In this document: positions 1 through 8,738 of the stretch, one piece after another
Numbering within the stretch: position 1 is the stretch's first letter
Layout of the letters: each line of letters starts with the position of its first letter
Source: Desulfovibrio sp. UIB00
GTDB taxonomy: Bacteria; Desulfobacterota; Desulfovibrionia; Desulfovibrionales; Desulfovibrionaceae
Reading direction: 5' to 3'
Assembly: GCF_022508225.1 (NCBI RefSeq)
Contig: NZ_JAETXJ010000003.1
Coordinates: 1 to 64,000, forward strand
DNA: 64,000 nucleotides
Position numbers and translations under genes: made by a program
The notes under the pieces: generated by a model
What the model saw: only the letters and a program-made list of their open reading frames with translations
Told to the model about the DNA's origin: nothing
Database searches by the model: none

Positions 1-841
1 CCATGTTGCGGGCGCGCTGCATGGCCTGCATCATGGCTATATCCGCCTCCTGTTCGGCGGCCTTGAGGGCCTGATCGTTCTGCATGCCTTGCGCATCGGG
101 GTGATCCTGCACCTCGCCGGTGAAGCTGGTTGTTCCCTCTGATTGCTCCGGGCGACCTTTTTCGCGCTTGGCGGCGGCCTTGTTGCCAGCAGTGGATTGC
201 GGGTCGGCGTCTTGGTCCTTTTGCTGCTTGCTGTTTTGCGCGCCTTGCGGCGGGGTGGGCTGCTCAGGTTGCTCTGTCTGCTTACCGCCATCAAAGGCCG
301 CTGCGCCAGCGCCTTCTGTCTGTTCCGCGCCCTGCGCAACCTGCGCGTTTTGCACGCCTTTGTTGGTGGGGGCGTCTTGCAGGCTTGCCAATGCGTCAAA
401 GATTTCATCCGCATTCATGCCCGCATAGGCTGGATTGTGCGCAAAACCCTGAGGCAGGGTAAAGCCTGACTCCACCAAGATGTGATTGATTGCCAGATCG
501 CAGGCTCGGTTCCACAGTTTTGCATCGCGGCCCTTGCGGCGCAGATGATGCCCGAAGGCCAGATGCAGAACCTCGTGCGCCATTGCCCCCACCAGCGATT
601 TTTGCGAAAGGGCCGTGGAGAAGGCCGGGTTGTAGCCAAGGGTTTTGCCGTCTGTCCACATATCCGCGCAGGAGGGGTCTGCCTTGTAGCGCAGGCGCAG
701 AGCCAGAGAACCGAAGAAGGGATGCTCCATGACCAGTGCTGCGCGGGCGCGCGTGATGCAGTGATGGGCCGTCAGGGATGCATCTGTGATGGTCGGATCT
801 GCCTTTTGCTGGTCTGGATGCTGGTTTTCGGGTGTGTGCAT
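1..841 (-). CDS. Putative metallopeptidase/VWA-like protein (DUF2201 type), C-terminus cut off
   Basis: The reading frame stays open from the ATG at 841 to the window edge, giving 280 residues without a stop. The N-terminal part carries a zinc-metallopeptidase-like HEVLH motif (residues 89-93), as in the DUF2201 putative metallopeptidase domain. A long Gln/Ala/Glu-rich, low-complexity linker follows from about residue 150. Family members usually end in a VWA-like domain, which would lie outside the window. It starts only 3 nt after the stop of the upstream MoxR ATPase, so the two are co-transcribed. MoxR/VWA pairs usually act as chaperone-like systems for metal insertion or complex remodelling, but the client here is unknown. 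Whether it is an active protease is not shown. Confidence 0.85.
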   Translation of the reverse strand, partial: MHTPENQHPDQQKADPTITDASLTAHHCITRARAALVMEHPFFGSLALRLRYKADPSCADMWTDGKTLGYNPAFSTALSQKSLVGAMAHEVLHLAFGHHLRRKGRDAKLWNRACDLAINHILVESGFTLPQGFAHNPAYAGMNADEIFDALASLQDAPTNKGVQNAQVAQGAEQTEGAGAAAFDGGKQTEQPEQPTPPQGAQNSKQQKDQDADPQSTAGNKAAAKREKGRPEQSEGTTSFTGEVQDHPDAQGMQNDQALKAAEQEADIAMMQAMQRARNM

Positions 842-844
842 GGC

Positions 845-1837
845 TTAAAGCAGAACTTCCGCGTTTTTTTCCGCCCAGCGGTTGAAGGCCGGGGTGTTCA
901 CCACATCCGTATTCTGGCAGACGGCGTCGCGCATCAGCAGTACGCTGAATTCAGCGGGCAGGCGCTCGGCATAGGCGGTGAGGGCATCCATGGTGTCTTC
1001 TGCCGCGCGCAGGCTCAGGGCCTCACATGTGGCGTACAGGGCGGCGGGTTCCTGCGGCACTGTGGCGGCCTCTGGCTGCGCCAGGATGGAATCCACGGTG
1101 GGCAGCTCGCGCCATACGGAGAGAAAGCCCATGAACTCCGCTGCGGCTGCGGGGCCTACGGTGCCCTGAAACATCTCGTATTCCACCTCGCGGGCAGGTG
1201 TAGCCTCCAGTATGCGCGAAACAAATTCCCATGAACGGGGTGAGGCAAAGGCTTTTTCCATGCGCTGCGGGTCAAAATCGTGCAGCAAGCGGGGGCGAAA
1301 GCGCAAAAAGGCGCAAACCTCGCGGCGAATGCCAGCCCCCAGCGCCCAGGCGAGCCAGTCGTCAAGGCTGGCGTCAAATTCCAAGTGCACCATGCGGTTA
1401 GCCAGAGCAGAAGGCATGCGGTACGAGACAGCCTTGTCCTTTTCCCGATTGCCTGCGGCTATGATGAACCAGCCATCCGGCAGGCGGTATTCACCAATGG
1501 CCCTGTCGAGTATGAGCTGGTAGCAGGCCGCCTGCACCAGCGGCGGGGCGGCGTTGAGTTCGTCAAGAAAGAGTATGCCTTGCGGTGGGTCGCCCGCCCC
1601 TGGCAAAAAAGCAGGCGGGCACCATACGGCGGTTCCCGCATCTGTAAGTCGCGGCAAGCCGCGCAGATCAACGGGGTCAAGCAGCACGGCGCGGATATCG
1701 CGCAGGGCCATGCCCCGCATGGCGGCAACCTGGGAGACTATCTGGCTTTTGCCCACTCCCGGCGCGCCCCATAAGAATACGGGCTGGTGAATGCTGGTGA
1801 GGGTCTGTAAAGCGGAAATAACCTGTGAAGGCGTCAT
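845..1837 (-). CDS. MoxR-family AAA+ ATPase
   Basis: A 330-residue cytoplasmic AAA+ ATPase. Walker A is GAPGVGKS at residues 24-31 and Walker B is ILFLDE at 88-93. The following NAAPP segment is typical of MoxR/RavA-like proteins. The start is supported by an AGGAAG ribosome site just upstream. It is the first gene of a two-gene unit with the metallopeptidase/VWA-like protein, which fits the usual pairing in which the ATPase drives remodelling and the VWA-type partner recognises the client. Nothing in the flanking genes names the substrate. Family assignment is firm; function beyond ATP-driven remodelling is inferred. Confidence 0.92.
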   Translation of the reverse strand: MTPSQVISALQTLTSIHQPVFLWGAPGVGKSQIVSQVAAMRGMALRDIRAVLLDPVDLRGLPRLTDAGTAVWCPPAFLPGAGDPPQGILFLDELNAAPPLVQAACYQLILDRAIGEYRLPDGWFIIAAGNREKDKAVSYRMPSALANRMVHLEFDASLDDWLAWALGAGIRREVCAFLRFRPRLLHDFDPQRMEKAFASPRSWEFVSRILEATPAREVEYEMFQGTVGPAAAAEFMGFLSVWRELPTVDSILAQPEAATVPQEPAALYATCEALSLRAAEDTMDALTAYAERLPAEFSVLLMRDAVCQNTDVVNTPAFNRWAEKNAEVLL

Positions 1838-2038
1838 GTTTCTTCCTGAAATAGCTGTGATTGGAGAGGGCCAAGTGCGCTCGATCGCTGCTGAGGCACG
1901 ATGAAGTCGAAGATGAAGGAAAAGAAATTGAAAGTCAATATCAGTCTGGGTCCGTAAGAGCGATACGAGAAAATGGAACGGGGGGAGGTTTTTCGCTACA
2001 ACGCATGCCTTGTCAGCACATGAACAGGATAGCGAAGT

Positions 2039-2057
2039 GCCCCCGTAGGGAGGGGGC
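2039..2057 (-). terminator. Weak hairpin after the araC-type gene
   Basis: A GCCCCC/GGGGGC stem of 6 bp with a 7-nt loop lies just past the stop of the AraC regulator. There is no clear U-tract, so termination is only possible. Confidence 0.35.
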
Positions 2058-2062
2058 TTGCT

Positions 2063-3016
2063 TCACATTGTCTTGTGGCTGGCGGAAGTGCAGTTGCTTT
2101 GAGTGCTTATCAGCCCCTTGATGTCGCGCAAAGGCGGTGTGCCGAACTGGCGGCGGTATTCGCGGCTGAATTGCGAGGGGCTTTCGTAGCCCACCTGAAA
2201 AGCGGCGCTGGTGGCGTCCAGATGTTCCATGAACATGAGGCGTCTGGCCTCGTGCAGGCGCATCCACTTTTGGTATTGCAGCGGGCTCATGCTGGTCATG
2301 GCCCGAAAATGCAAGTGAAAGGTCGAGGTGCTCATGCCGATCTGTCTGGCAAGGCTATCTATTTTCAAGGGCTGCACATAGTTTTTTTTGAGCCAGTCAA
2401 TGGCCTGCGCAATCTGGAAGCCGTGGCTGCCAGCTGCCACGATCTGGCGCAGATAATGCCCCTGTTCGCCCAGCAGAAGGCGGTAAAGTATTTCCTTGTG
2501 AATCAGGGGGGAGAGCACGGCGATATCCTGCGGGTGGTCGTGCAGGTCAAGCAGCCTCTGAAAGGCGTTGAGCAAGGGCATGCACACCTCGCTAACCCGC
2601 ATGCCCCGTCCTGATTTTGCCGCACGCGAAACCGGCAGGTTGCTGTCCACCATCATCTGGGCCAGCATGCGCATATCAAGCTTGAGCACCATGCCCAGCA
2701 ACGGCACTTCCGGGCTGGCCTCCACCACATTTGCCACCACTGGCAGACCGACAGACGAAATCAGGTAGTGGTTGGCATCGTACATATATTCTTCGTCCCC
2801 CAGCATAACGCGCTTGGCTCCCTGAGCAACAAGGCAGATAGTTGGCTCATACATGCAGCTTGCGGGCTGGGTCGGCGCTTCGTACCGCACGAGTACAAGC
2901 CCCGGCACTGCCGTTTCCAGACGATGGTTTTGCTCGGTCTGGCGGGCAATGTTGCGGGCCAGCGCCTGCCGCTGAATATTCAGCATGTCGCAGTTATCTT
3001 TGTCTTGCTGAGGCAT
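2063..3016 (-). CDS. AraC-family transcriptional regulator (YqhC-like)
   Basis: A 317-residue DNA-binding regulator. The N-terminal AraC_N-type sensor domain covers roughly residues 30-190. It is followed by two helix-turn-helix units (about 205-300) with the characteristic QVGYESPSQFSREYRRQFG segment. The start at 3016 has a GGGAGA ribosome site. The layout resembles YqhC, which responds to aldehydes and controls a divergent reductase. Here the divergent gene at 3357 is an iron-sulfur flavoprotein/FMN reductase, so that gene is the likely target. Three AATCG repeats in the shared promoter region are candidate binding sites. The inducer is unknown. Confidence 0.88.
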   Translation of the reverse strand: MPQQDKDNCDMLNIQRQALARNIARQTEQNHRLETAVPGLVLVRYEAPTQPASCMYEPTICLVAQGAKRVMLGDEEYMYDANHYLISSVGLPVVANVVEASPEVPLLGMVLKLDMRMLAQMMVDSNLPVSRAAKSGRGMRVSEVCMPLLNAFQRLLDLHDHPQDIAVLSPLIHKEILYRLLLGEQGHYLRQIVAAGSHGFQIAQAIDWLKKNYVQPLKIDSLARQIGMSTSTFHLHFRAMTSMSPLQYQKWMRLHEARRLMFMEHLDATSAAFQVGYESPSQFSREYRRQFGTPPLRDIKGLISTQSNCTSASHKTM

Positions 3017-3078
3017 GGTCGTTCTCCCTTTCTGGCTTTTTACCAGAAGAGGACGGAGAAAAACAACACAATAGTTTG

Positions 3079-3117
3079 AATCGTCGGATAATCGGGCAAT
3101 AATTTGAGAGAATCGGA
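3079..3117. promoter_or_regulatory. Three phased AATCG repeats, candidate AraC operator
   Basis: AATCG occurs at 3079, 3090 and 3111 in the same orientation. The spacings of 11 and 21 bp correspond to one and two helical turns. Direct, phased half-sites are typical of AraC-family operators, and these sit 63 bp or more upstream of the araC-type start. Binding is inferred. Confidence 0.4.
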
Positions 3118-3197
3118 CTATACGTTTTTAGCCAAGGCTCTTAAAAGATTAAAGCAGCGGCTAGGGCAATGTGAGCACGTTTGCGTGTCTGGAGCAA

Positions 3198-3222
3198 AGG
3201 CATTTTGCCCGGTAAAATGCCT
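3198..3222. promoter_or_regulatory. Inverted repeat in the divergent promoter region, with a third half-site
   Basis: AGGCATTTT (3198-3206) and AAAATGCCT (3214-3222) form a perfect 9-bp dyad with a 7-bp centre. A further AGGCATTT lies at 3273-3280, nearer the flavoprotein gene. The arrangement could be an operator or a short transcript hairpin. The remaining DNA between 3017 and 3356 is AT-rich and holds no gene that I can see. Confidence 0.4.
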
Positions 3223-3356
3223 GAGAAAAAGTTAAAGTGATAGTTTAAATGTTCAGGTTGAAGTTTGCCAAAAGGCATTTAACATACTGAAAATATGTGT
3301 CTTGTCTGTAGCTGACATGGGATGAGATACCTACAAATCAGCATATGGAGCGAGTA

Positions 3357-3893
3357 ATGAAAAACATCCTGATTTTTTGCGGCAGCCCACGCAAGGGCGG
3401 TAATTCTGATCTGCTGTGCGAGCAGTTTATGGCTGGAGCGCAGGAGGCAGGCCATACGGTGGAAAAGATTTTTGTGCAGGAACATAAAATTGCTCCGTGT
3501 CTTGGCTGTGGATACTGCCAGAGTCATAAGGGCGTTTGCGTGCAAAAGGACGGCATGGAAACCATGCTGGAAAAAATGATCGAGGCCGATGTTCTTGTGC
3601 TGGCTTCGCCCGTGTATTTCTATTCTGTGAGCGCGCAGATAAAAGCCCTCATGGACAGGACAGTTGCTCGCTATACTGAAATCAAGAACAAAAGTATGTA
3701 TTATATTATTGCCGCTGCGGATACTGATTTGTCGCACATGGAGCGAACCATCGAGTGTTTCAGGGGTTTTGCCTACTGCCTTGAAGGATCGGTGGAAAAG
3801 GGCGTTGTGTACGGCGTTGGCGCGTGGAATAAGGGCGATATAAAGGGCTCTCCCAGCATGGCGCAGGCTTTTGAGATGGGCAAGAACGTGTAG
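3357..3893 (+). CDS. Iron-sulfur flavoprotein / NADPH-dependent FMN reductase-like protein
   Basis: A flavodoxin-fold protein of 178 residues. GSPRKGGNS (residues 9-17) is the FMN phosphate-binding loop. A Cys motif CX2CX2CX6C (CLGCGYCQSHKGVC) suggests a [4Fe-4S] cluster, as in archaeal and anaerobic iron-sulfur flavoproteins. A SPVYFYSVSAQIKALMDR segment is typical of the family. An upstream in-frame ATG at 3345 exists, but only the ATG at 3357 has a GGAG site at the right distance, so I use 3357. It is divergent from the AraC regulator and probably regulated by it. Likely role: low-potential electron transfer or quinone/flavin reduction. Confidence 0.85.
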   Translation: MKNILIFCGSPRKGGNSDLLCEQFMAGAQEAGHTVEKIFVQEHKIAPCLGCGYCQSHKGVCVQKDGMETMLEKMIEADVLVLASPVYFYSVSAQIKALMDRTVARYTEIKNKSMYYIIAAADTDLSHMERTIECFRGFAYCLEGSVEKGVVYGVGAWNKGDIKGSPSMAQAFEMGKNV

Positions 3894-4054
3894 TAGCACC
3901 TCCTATGGTGTGCCGGATAGCCGCCATCATGCAGAAATAGGCAAGAATCAGGTCGTATTGGCTATTCCCTGTTGCGGGCAAAATACCTATATTGCGCACG
4001 GGCGGCGACAGTCTGCCCCTCTTTTTTCAGACGTACATTTCTTGCCGGGGCATT

Positions 4055-4906
4055 ATGAAGATACTGTATTACGATTGTTTTGCCGGAGTCAGCGGCGACA
4101 TGAATCTGGCTGCCCTGATTGATCTTGGGGTCAGCCCCGATTATCTCAAGGAAGAATTGGCAAAGCTCGCCATTGATGACGAGTTTGCGCTCCAGTGTCA
4201 GCCAGAAAAATGTAACGGCATTCAGGGGATGCAGGTTCACGTGCACTTGAACGGCCAACAGCACGGGCACAGCCACAGTCATGAACACACCCACGGGCAT
4301 GAACATATGCATGCCTGCGCGCCTGCCCATGTGCATGGGCACAGCCTTGTGGAAGCCGGGTACCTGCCTCACAGGAATCTTGCTGACGTCACAGCAATCA
4401 TCATGCAAAGCACGCTGGCAGACCCGGTCAAACAGACGAGCCTGAGCATTTTCCGCCGTATTGCCGAGGCAGAAGCCAAAGTACATGGCAAGGCTCTGGA
4501 AGACGTGCATTTTCACGAAGTTGGCGCAACGGATTCAATTGTGGACATTGTGGGCGCGGCCATCTGTTTTCATGCTCTTGGCGTTGATGCCGTGTGGTCT
4601 TCGCCCCTGGAGCTTGGTGGCGGTTTTGTGCATTGCGCGCACGGCATGGTGCCTGTTCCTGCCCCGGCGACAGTCGAGATTCTTCATGGAATCCCCACCT
4701 CGCGCGGCGGGGTGGAGCATGAGGCCACAACCCCAACGGGGGCGGCCATCATTGCCGCTCTGGTTGACACCTTCACGGCAGCCCCGGTCATGACCACCCT
4801 GAGCACGGGGTACGGCATCGGGCATCGCCGTACAGAGCGGCCCAATATGTTGCGGGTGTATCTGGCGGAAGTTGACGAAGCTGCGGGCGCTGGCCCAGCC
4901 AGATAA
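4055..4906 (+). CDS. larC: LarC N-terminal domain: nickel-pincer cofactor nickel-insertion protein, C-terminal domain absent
   Basis: LarC inserts nickel into the pyridinium bis-thiocarboxylate precursor of the nickel-pincer cofactor used by lactate racemase-type enzymes. Seen here: DCFAGVSGDM near the N-terminus, a His-rich stretch of about 30 residues (candidate Ni binding), HFHEVGATDSIVDIVG, PVPAPAT and TTPTGAA, all LarC signatures. The frame is open from 3992, but the conserved start MKILYYDC is at 4055. At 283 residues it matches only the N-terminal part of LarC (full proteins are around 400). Only 93 nt separate its stop from larB, so the C-terminal CTP-using domain cannot be encoded there, even by the frameshift known in Lactobacillus. 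It is either split to another locus or truncated. Confidence 0.88.
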   Translation: MKILYYDCFAGVSGDMNLAALIDLGVSPDYLKEELAKLAIDDEFALQCQPEKCNGIQGMQVHVHLNGQQHGHSHSHEHTHGHEHMHACAPAHVHGHSLVEAGYLPHRNLADVTAIIMQSTLADPVKQTSLSIFRRIAEAEAKVHGKALEDVHFHEVGATDSIVDIVGAAICFHALGVDAVWSSPLELGGGFVHCAHGMVPVPAPATVEILHGIPTSRGGVEHEATTPTGAAIIAALVDTFTAAPVMTTLSTGYGIGHRRTERPNMLRVYLAEVDEAAGAGPAR

Positions 4907-4999
4907 TTCTGCCCGTTCTGGCGTAATCTTGACGCTACATAGTGTACGGGGCAAATTACGGTCGCGGGTAATGAAACCCGACCATGTTGGAGTAGAGAA

Positions 5000-5764
5000 A
5001 TGTCAGGTGGTTCACTGGAAAAGCTGCTCACTGAAATCAGGGACGGAAGCCTCTCTGTAGCCGATGGCATGAATCTGCTGCGCGAGAGTTCGGTGCTTGA
5101 TCTTGGGCACACCAAGTTTGATTTGCAACGCCCGGCGCGCAATGGCTTTCCTGAGGTCATTTACGGCGAGGGCAAAACCCCCGAGCAGGTGGGCGAAATA
5201 TTCCTCCGTGTGGGCGACCGCAGCAATGTGCTGGCCACAAGGGTTTCGGCCGAAATGGCGGCCCACGTGCAGCCGGTGTGCCCCAATGCCGAATACAATG
5301 CTCTTGGGCGCACCCTCACGCTGGTCGTCAAACCCATTGCCTGGAAGCAGGGCGAAGTTGCCATTGTCACTGCGGGCACCTCTGATCTGTCCGTGGCTGA
5401 AGAAGCCCGGGAGACCTGCCGCATGCTAGGCGTGCGCGCAAAAATCATTGCCGATGTGGGCGTGGCGGGCATTCACCGCCTGATCAACAACCTGCCAGAG
5501 GTGCTCGCCGCCCGTGCCGTCATTGTGATTGCGGGCATGGAGGGCGCGCTGGCGAGCGTGGTCGGCGGTCTGGTGCCCCAGCCCGTTGTGGCGGTTCCTA
5601 CGTCAGTGGGCTATGGGGCATCATTTGCGGGGCTGTCCGCCTTGCTTGGCATGCTCACCTCCTGCGCCAGCGGCGTCACTGTTACCAATATCGACAACGG
5701 CTTCGGTGCTGCCTGTGCGGCCTGCCGCATTATCAATGCCTGCGAGGGCAACAGCAAAACCTAA
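5000..5764 (+). CDS. larB: LarB, pyridinium-3,5-biscarboxylate mononucleotide synthase
   Basis: LarB carboxylates and hydrolyses nicotinic acid adenine dinucleotide in the first step of nickel-pincer cofactor synthesis. The 254-residue protein has a PurE-like C-terminal half with the sequence VTAGTSDLSVAEEA, a glycine-rich MEGALASVVGGL segment and PTSVGYGASFAGLSALL, all characteristic. A GGAG site precedes the ATG at 5000. It lies 93 nt after larC and is probably co-transcribed. The sulfur-inserting larE and the racemase larA are not in the window. Confidence 0.93.
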   Translation: MSGGSLEKLLTEIRDGSLSVADGMNLLRESSVLDLGHTKFDLQRPARNGFPEVIYGEGKTPEQVGEIFLRVGDRSNVLATRVSAEMAAHVQPVCPNAEYNALGRTLTLVVKPIAWKQGEVAIVTAGTSDLSVAEEARETCRMLGVRAKIIADVGVAGIHRLINNLPEVLAARAVIVIAGMEGALASVVGGLVPQPVVAVPTSVGYGASFAGLSALLGMLTSCASGVTVTNIDNGFGAACAACRIINACEGNSKT

Positions 5765-6078
5765 GAATCCGATTGCCCGACAGCGGGTACCTTGCTTCTA
5801 TATCCTCCACAACATCTGTCAGGCGACATTACGCTGTACTGTCAGGCCATGCGTCTTTGTTTCCGGCAATATGCCGCACAGGCGCAGGGCTTGGCATGAC
5901 TCAGCGTGATTGACTTGTTGCCCTTTGCGGGTGACGATATCCTGTTGCGGGAGCGACAGCTTTTTTGTAGAGCCGCTTTTCTGGTGATCGCTTGCGCCGC
6001 TATTTTCAATGCTTTCTGCATGCCTTGATATGCGTCTGGCCCCTTGCTGCCAGCCGCGATATGCCTAACGGACAGAGA
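5765..6078. other. Non-coding gap between larB and bioF
   Basis: 314 nt without a supportable gene, hairpin terminator or recognised riboswitch. The bioF frame extends upstream into this gap, but those codons lack a ribosome site and similarity to BioF. Confidence 0.5.
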
Positions 6079-7248
6079 ATGATGCAATACACTCAGTGGC
6101 TTGATGAAAAGAAGCAGAACGGCAGCCTGCGCGTCCTGCGCAATATTGACGCAGTGCAGCGCGAGAGGGAGCGGGCCGGAGCGCCCTTTATCAACCTCAG
6201 CTCCAACGATTATCTCTCTCTTGGCGACGATGCCACCCTGCGGCAGGAGTTCTGGTCGCAGCAGGATGTTCCCGCCCTGCGCATGAGCGCGTGTTCCTCG
6301 CGTCTGCTCACAGGCACCTGCGACCAGCAGGAGGCATTTGAGCGGGAATTGGCAACGGCCTATGGCGCGGAGGCCGCCCTGGTGTTCGGCAGCGGCTATC
6401 ATGCCAATCAGGGCATTCTGCCTGCCGTGTGCACGAGCCGCACGCTTGTTTTAGCGGACAAGCTGGTGCATGCCAGCCTTATTGACGGCATCCGCATGAG
6501 CGAGGGCAAGTGCATCCGCTTCAGGCACAATGACTACGCCCAGCTCGAAATGCTGGTGGAAAAGCACGCTGCGGACTACGAAAACATCATCATCGTCACC
6601 GAATCCATTTTCAGCATGGATGGCGATGCCTGTGATCTGCCCCGGCTGGTGGCGTTGAAAAAGGCCAATCCCACTGTGCAGCTTTATGTGGATGAGGCCC
6701 ACGCCGTGGGTGTGCGCGGCGCAAAGGGCCTTGGCTGCTGCGAGGAGCAGGGCTGCGCGGCGGACATTGATTTTCTGGTGGGCACCATGGGCAAGGCCTG
6801 GGCCTCGCTGGGCGCGTATGTGATCTGCTCGGCAGCCCTGCGGGAATACCTTGTTAATACCGTGCGCCCGTTTATTTTTACCACGGCCTTGCCCCCGGTC
6901 AACATTGCCTGGAGCCGCTTTGTGCTTGCAAAGTTTGCCAGTGTGGAGGTGGCGGCCCGCAGGGAGCATCTTGCCGGACTGACGGGCATGATGCATGCCT
7001 TTACTGATGGCCTTGGGCAGTCGGTGCGCAGCACCTCGCAGATCGTGCCCGTCATTACGGGCGAAAACCAGCGCACGCTTGTTATTGCCGGGCATTTGCA
7101 ACGCGAGGGTTTTTACATTATGGGCATACGCCCGCCCACGGTGCCTGCGGGCAGCTCGCGCCTGCGCATTTCGCTCACAGCGGGAACCACGCGTGAGGAG
7201 GTTGAATCCCTCATAGCCCTGCTGAGCAGGTTGCTGCATGAATATTGA
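6079..7248 (+). CDS. bioF: 8-amino-7-oxononanoate synthase
   Basis: A PLP enzyme that condenses pimeloyl-ACP with L-alanine in biotin synthesis. Evidence: the LSSNDYLSL segment near the N-terminus, the GSGYHANQGIL region, DEAHAVGVRGAKGLG, and GTMGKAWASLG with the PLP lysine at K239. The open frame begins at 5992, but the ATG at 6079 (GGACAGAGA upstream) gives the family's usual N-terminus. Length is 389 residues, normal for the family. Its last 11 nt overlap bioG, so it forms a translationally coupled biotin-precursor operon with bioG and bioC. bioA, bioD and bioB are not in the window. Confidence 0.93.
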   Translation: MMQYTQWLDEKKQNGSLRVLRNIDAVQRERERAGAPFINLSSNDYLSLGDDATLRQEFWSQQDVPALRMSACSSRLLTGTCDQQEAFERELATAYGAEAALVFGSGYHANQGILPAVCTSRTLVLADKLVHASLIDGIRMSEGKCIRFRHNDYAQLEMLVEKHAADYENIIIVTESIFSMDGDACDLPRLVALKKANPTVQLYVDEAHAVGVRGAKGLGCCEEQGCAADIDFLVGTMGKAWASLGAYVICSAALREYLVNTVRPFIFTTALPPVNIAWSRFVLAKFASVEVAARREHLAGLTGMMHAFTDGLGQSVRSTSQIVPVITGENQRTLVIAGHLQREGFYIMGIRPPTVPAGSSRLRISLTAGTTREEVESLIALLSRLLHEY

Positions 7249-7906
7249 TTTTCTGCGGCGCGCCGGTTGTCCGACCCTGGAACTGTTTTTTGCCGGGTGG
7301 GGCATGGACAGCCGCCCCTTTGCCTGGGCTGCGGATTCGCCGCACACGGCGCACTGCGATTTTGCCGTGTGCTACGACTATACCGATATGACGCTGGATG
7401 CGGAGGCTCTGCGTCCTTACAGCGAGGTACGGGTGCGGGCATGGTCGCTTGGCGTGTACGCGGCATCCCTGGTCTTGCCGGGCCTGCAGTGCGCTGTGAG
7501 CCGCGCCATGGCCATTAACGGAACGCTCACGCCTGTTGATGATAGCCTTGGCATACCGGTGGAGATCTATGATGCCACGCTTGAGAGCCTTTGCGCCGAA
7601 AGCGTGGACCGTTTCAACAGGCGCATGTGCGGCGCGCACCGGGCCGTGTTTGAAGCGCGCAGATCACCACACAGTTTGGCACGCAGTGTGGACTCTCTGC
7701 TGGCGGAGCTGCTGCATATCAAGGAATGCGCTGCCCACAAGGGCAAGGCGCAGTTTACCGGCTGGAACATGGCAATTCTGAGCAAAAAAGACAGAATATT
7801 TCCCATTGCAAACATGCGCAAAGCCTGGTCTGCAATCCCGGTGCTGGAGCTGGACGAGCCGCACTATATGCCGGATATTCCTTTTGTCGATGTAGAACTG
7901 CCATGA
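7238..7906 (+). CDS. bioG: BioG-type pimeloyl-ACP methyl ester esterase
   Basis: A 222-residue alpha/beta hydrolase that removes the methyl group from pimeloyl-ACP methyl ester, ending the BioC-primed elongation cycle. The N-terminal LELFFAGWGMD and the nucleophile elbow RAWSLGVYAA (Ser70) match the BioG (DUF452) family rather than the more common BioH. The gene overlaps bioF by 11 nt and bioC by 4 nt (ATGA), an arrangement that strongly supports shared function. BioG is found mainly in scattered Proteobacteria and Bacteroidetes as a BioH replacement. Confidence 0.88.
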   Translation: MNIDFLRRAGCPTLELFFAGWGMDSRPFAWAADSPHTAHCDFAVCYDYTDMTLDAEALRPYSEVRVRAWSLGVYAASLVLPGLQCAVSRAMAINGTLTPVDDSLGIPVEIYDATLESLCAESVDRFNRRMCGAHRAVFEARRSPHSLARSVDSLLAELLHIKECAAHKGKAQFTGWNMAILSKKDRIFPIANMRKAWSAIPVLELDEPHYMPDIPFVDVELP

Positions 7907-8655
7907 GTGCTTCATTTGTCAGGCGGCGCTTCAGCGCTGCTTCCGCAAGTTATGATGCCGAGGCTCAGGCCCAACGGCAGATTGCTTCGCACCTCTGGGC
8001 GCTTGCAGCGCCGCACATTCCCAGTGGTACAACCATACTGGAAATAGGCGCGGGTACGGGCCTGCTGACGCGGCATATTTTGAGCGCGCAGCCCAAAAGC
8101 CTCACTGTCAACGATCTTTATACCAGCCCGCAAGTGCAGGCCCTTACGCAGCAAGAGCCAGACGTGCTTACTGTGCGCGAGGGCAACGCGGAAACACTGG
8201 ACTTCTGCGGCCCGTTTGGTGCCATTTGCAGTGCTTCAACCGTGCAGTGGTTTGCGGATATTGAGGGATTTTTACATCGTTGCGCCCGTTATCTGCCCAA
8301 GCGCGGGCTACTGGCCTTCAGCAGTTTTTTGCCCGGCAACCTGTGCGAAGTTGCCGAGCTTACGGGTGTTGGGCTGGACTATGCCGATGCTGCCGCCCTG
8401 CAAAGCTATCTTGAGCAGGATTTTAATCTGGTTGCAATGGAGCAGGGCGAAATCACGCTGGATTTTGCCAGCCCGCATGACGTGCTGCTGCACCTGAGGC
8501 ATACTGGCGTAACGGGCATCAGGTCTGTTGGGTGGAACAAGCGCAGATATCTTGAGTTTGTAGACAGTTACATTTCCCGTTACGGCACAGGGCAGGGCGT
8601 CAGGCTGACTTATCGGCCCGTGTATGTTGTTGCCCTGCGCAAGAGACTAGGCTAG
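7903..8655 (+). CDS. bioC: Malonyl-ACP O-methyltransferase
   Basis: BioC methylates malonyl-ACP so that fatty-acid enzymes can build the pimeloyl chain. The 250-residue protein begins with VRRRFSAASASYDAEA, a typical BioC N-terminus, followed by SAM motif I LEIGAGTGLL (about residues 47-56) and SASTVQWFAD. The start at 7903 overlaps the bioG stop in an ATGA junction; a longer upstream frame is a read-through of bioG in another frame. Product assignment is firm from sequence and context. Confidence 0.92.
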   Translation: MSASFVRRRFSAASASYDAEAQAQRQIASHLWALAAPHIPSGTTILEIGAGTGLLTRHILSAQPKSLTVNDLYTSPQVQALTQQEPDVLTVREGNAETLDFCGPFGAICSASTVQWFADIEGFLHRCARYLPKRGLLAFSSFLPGNLCEVAELTGVGLDYADAAALQSYLEQDFNLVAMEQGEITLDFASPHDVLLHLRHTGVTGIRSVGWNKRRYLEFVDSYISRYGTGQGVRLTYRPVYVVALRKRLG

Positions 8656-8738
8656 TTATTTAGTATCAATTTGTGCCCTTTTTGTTTTGTCTCTTATCTT
8701 TTTAGTATTGTTGCCTAAACAGTAAGAGGAGGCGCTGG

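Noticed and set aside
482-1234. 250-codon plus-strand open frame
   Set aside because: Antisense to the MoxR ATPase and its partner; no supporting features.
4872-5060. Possible remnant of the LarC C-terminal domain in another frame
   Set aside because: Similarity is limited to about eight residues and is not separable from chance; mentioned only under the LarC finding.
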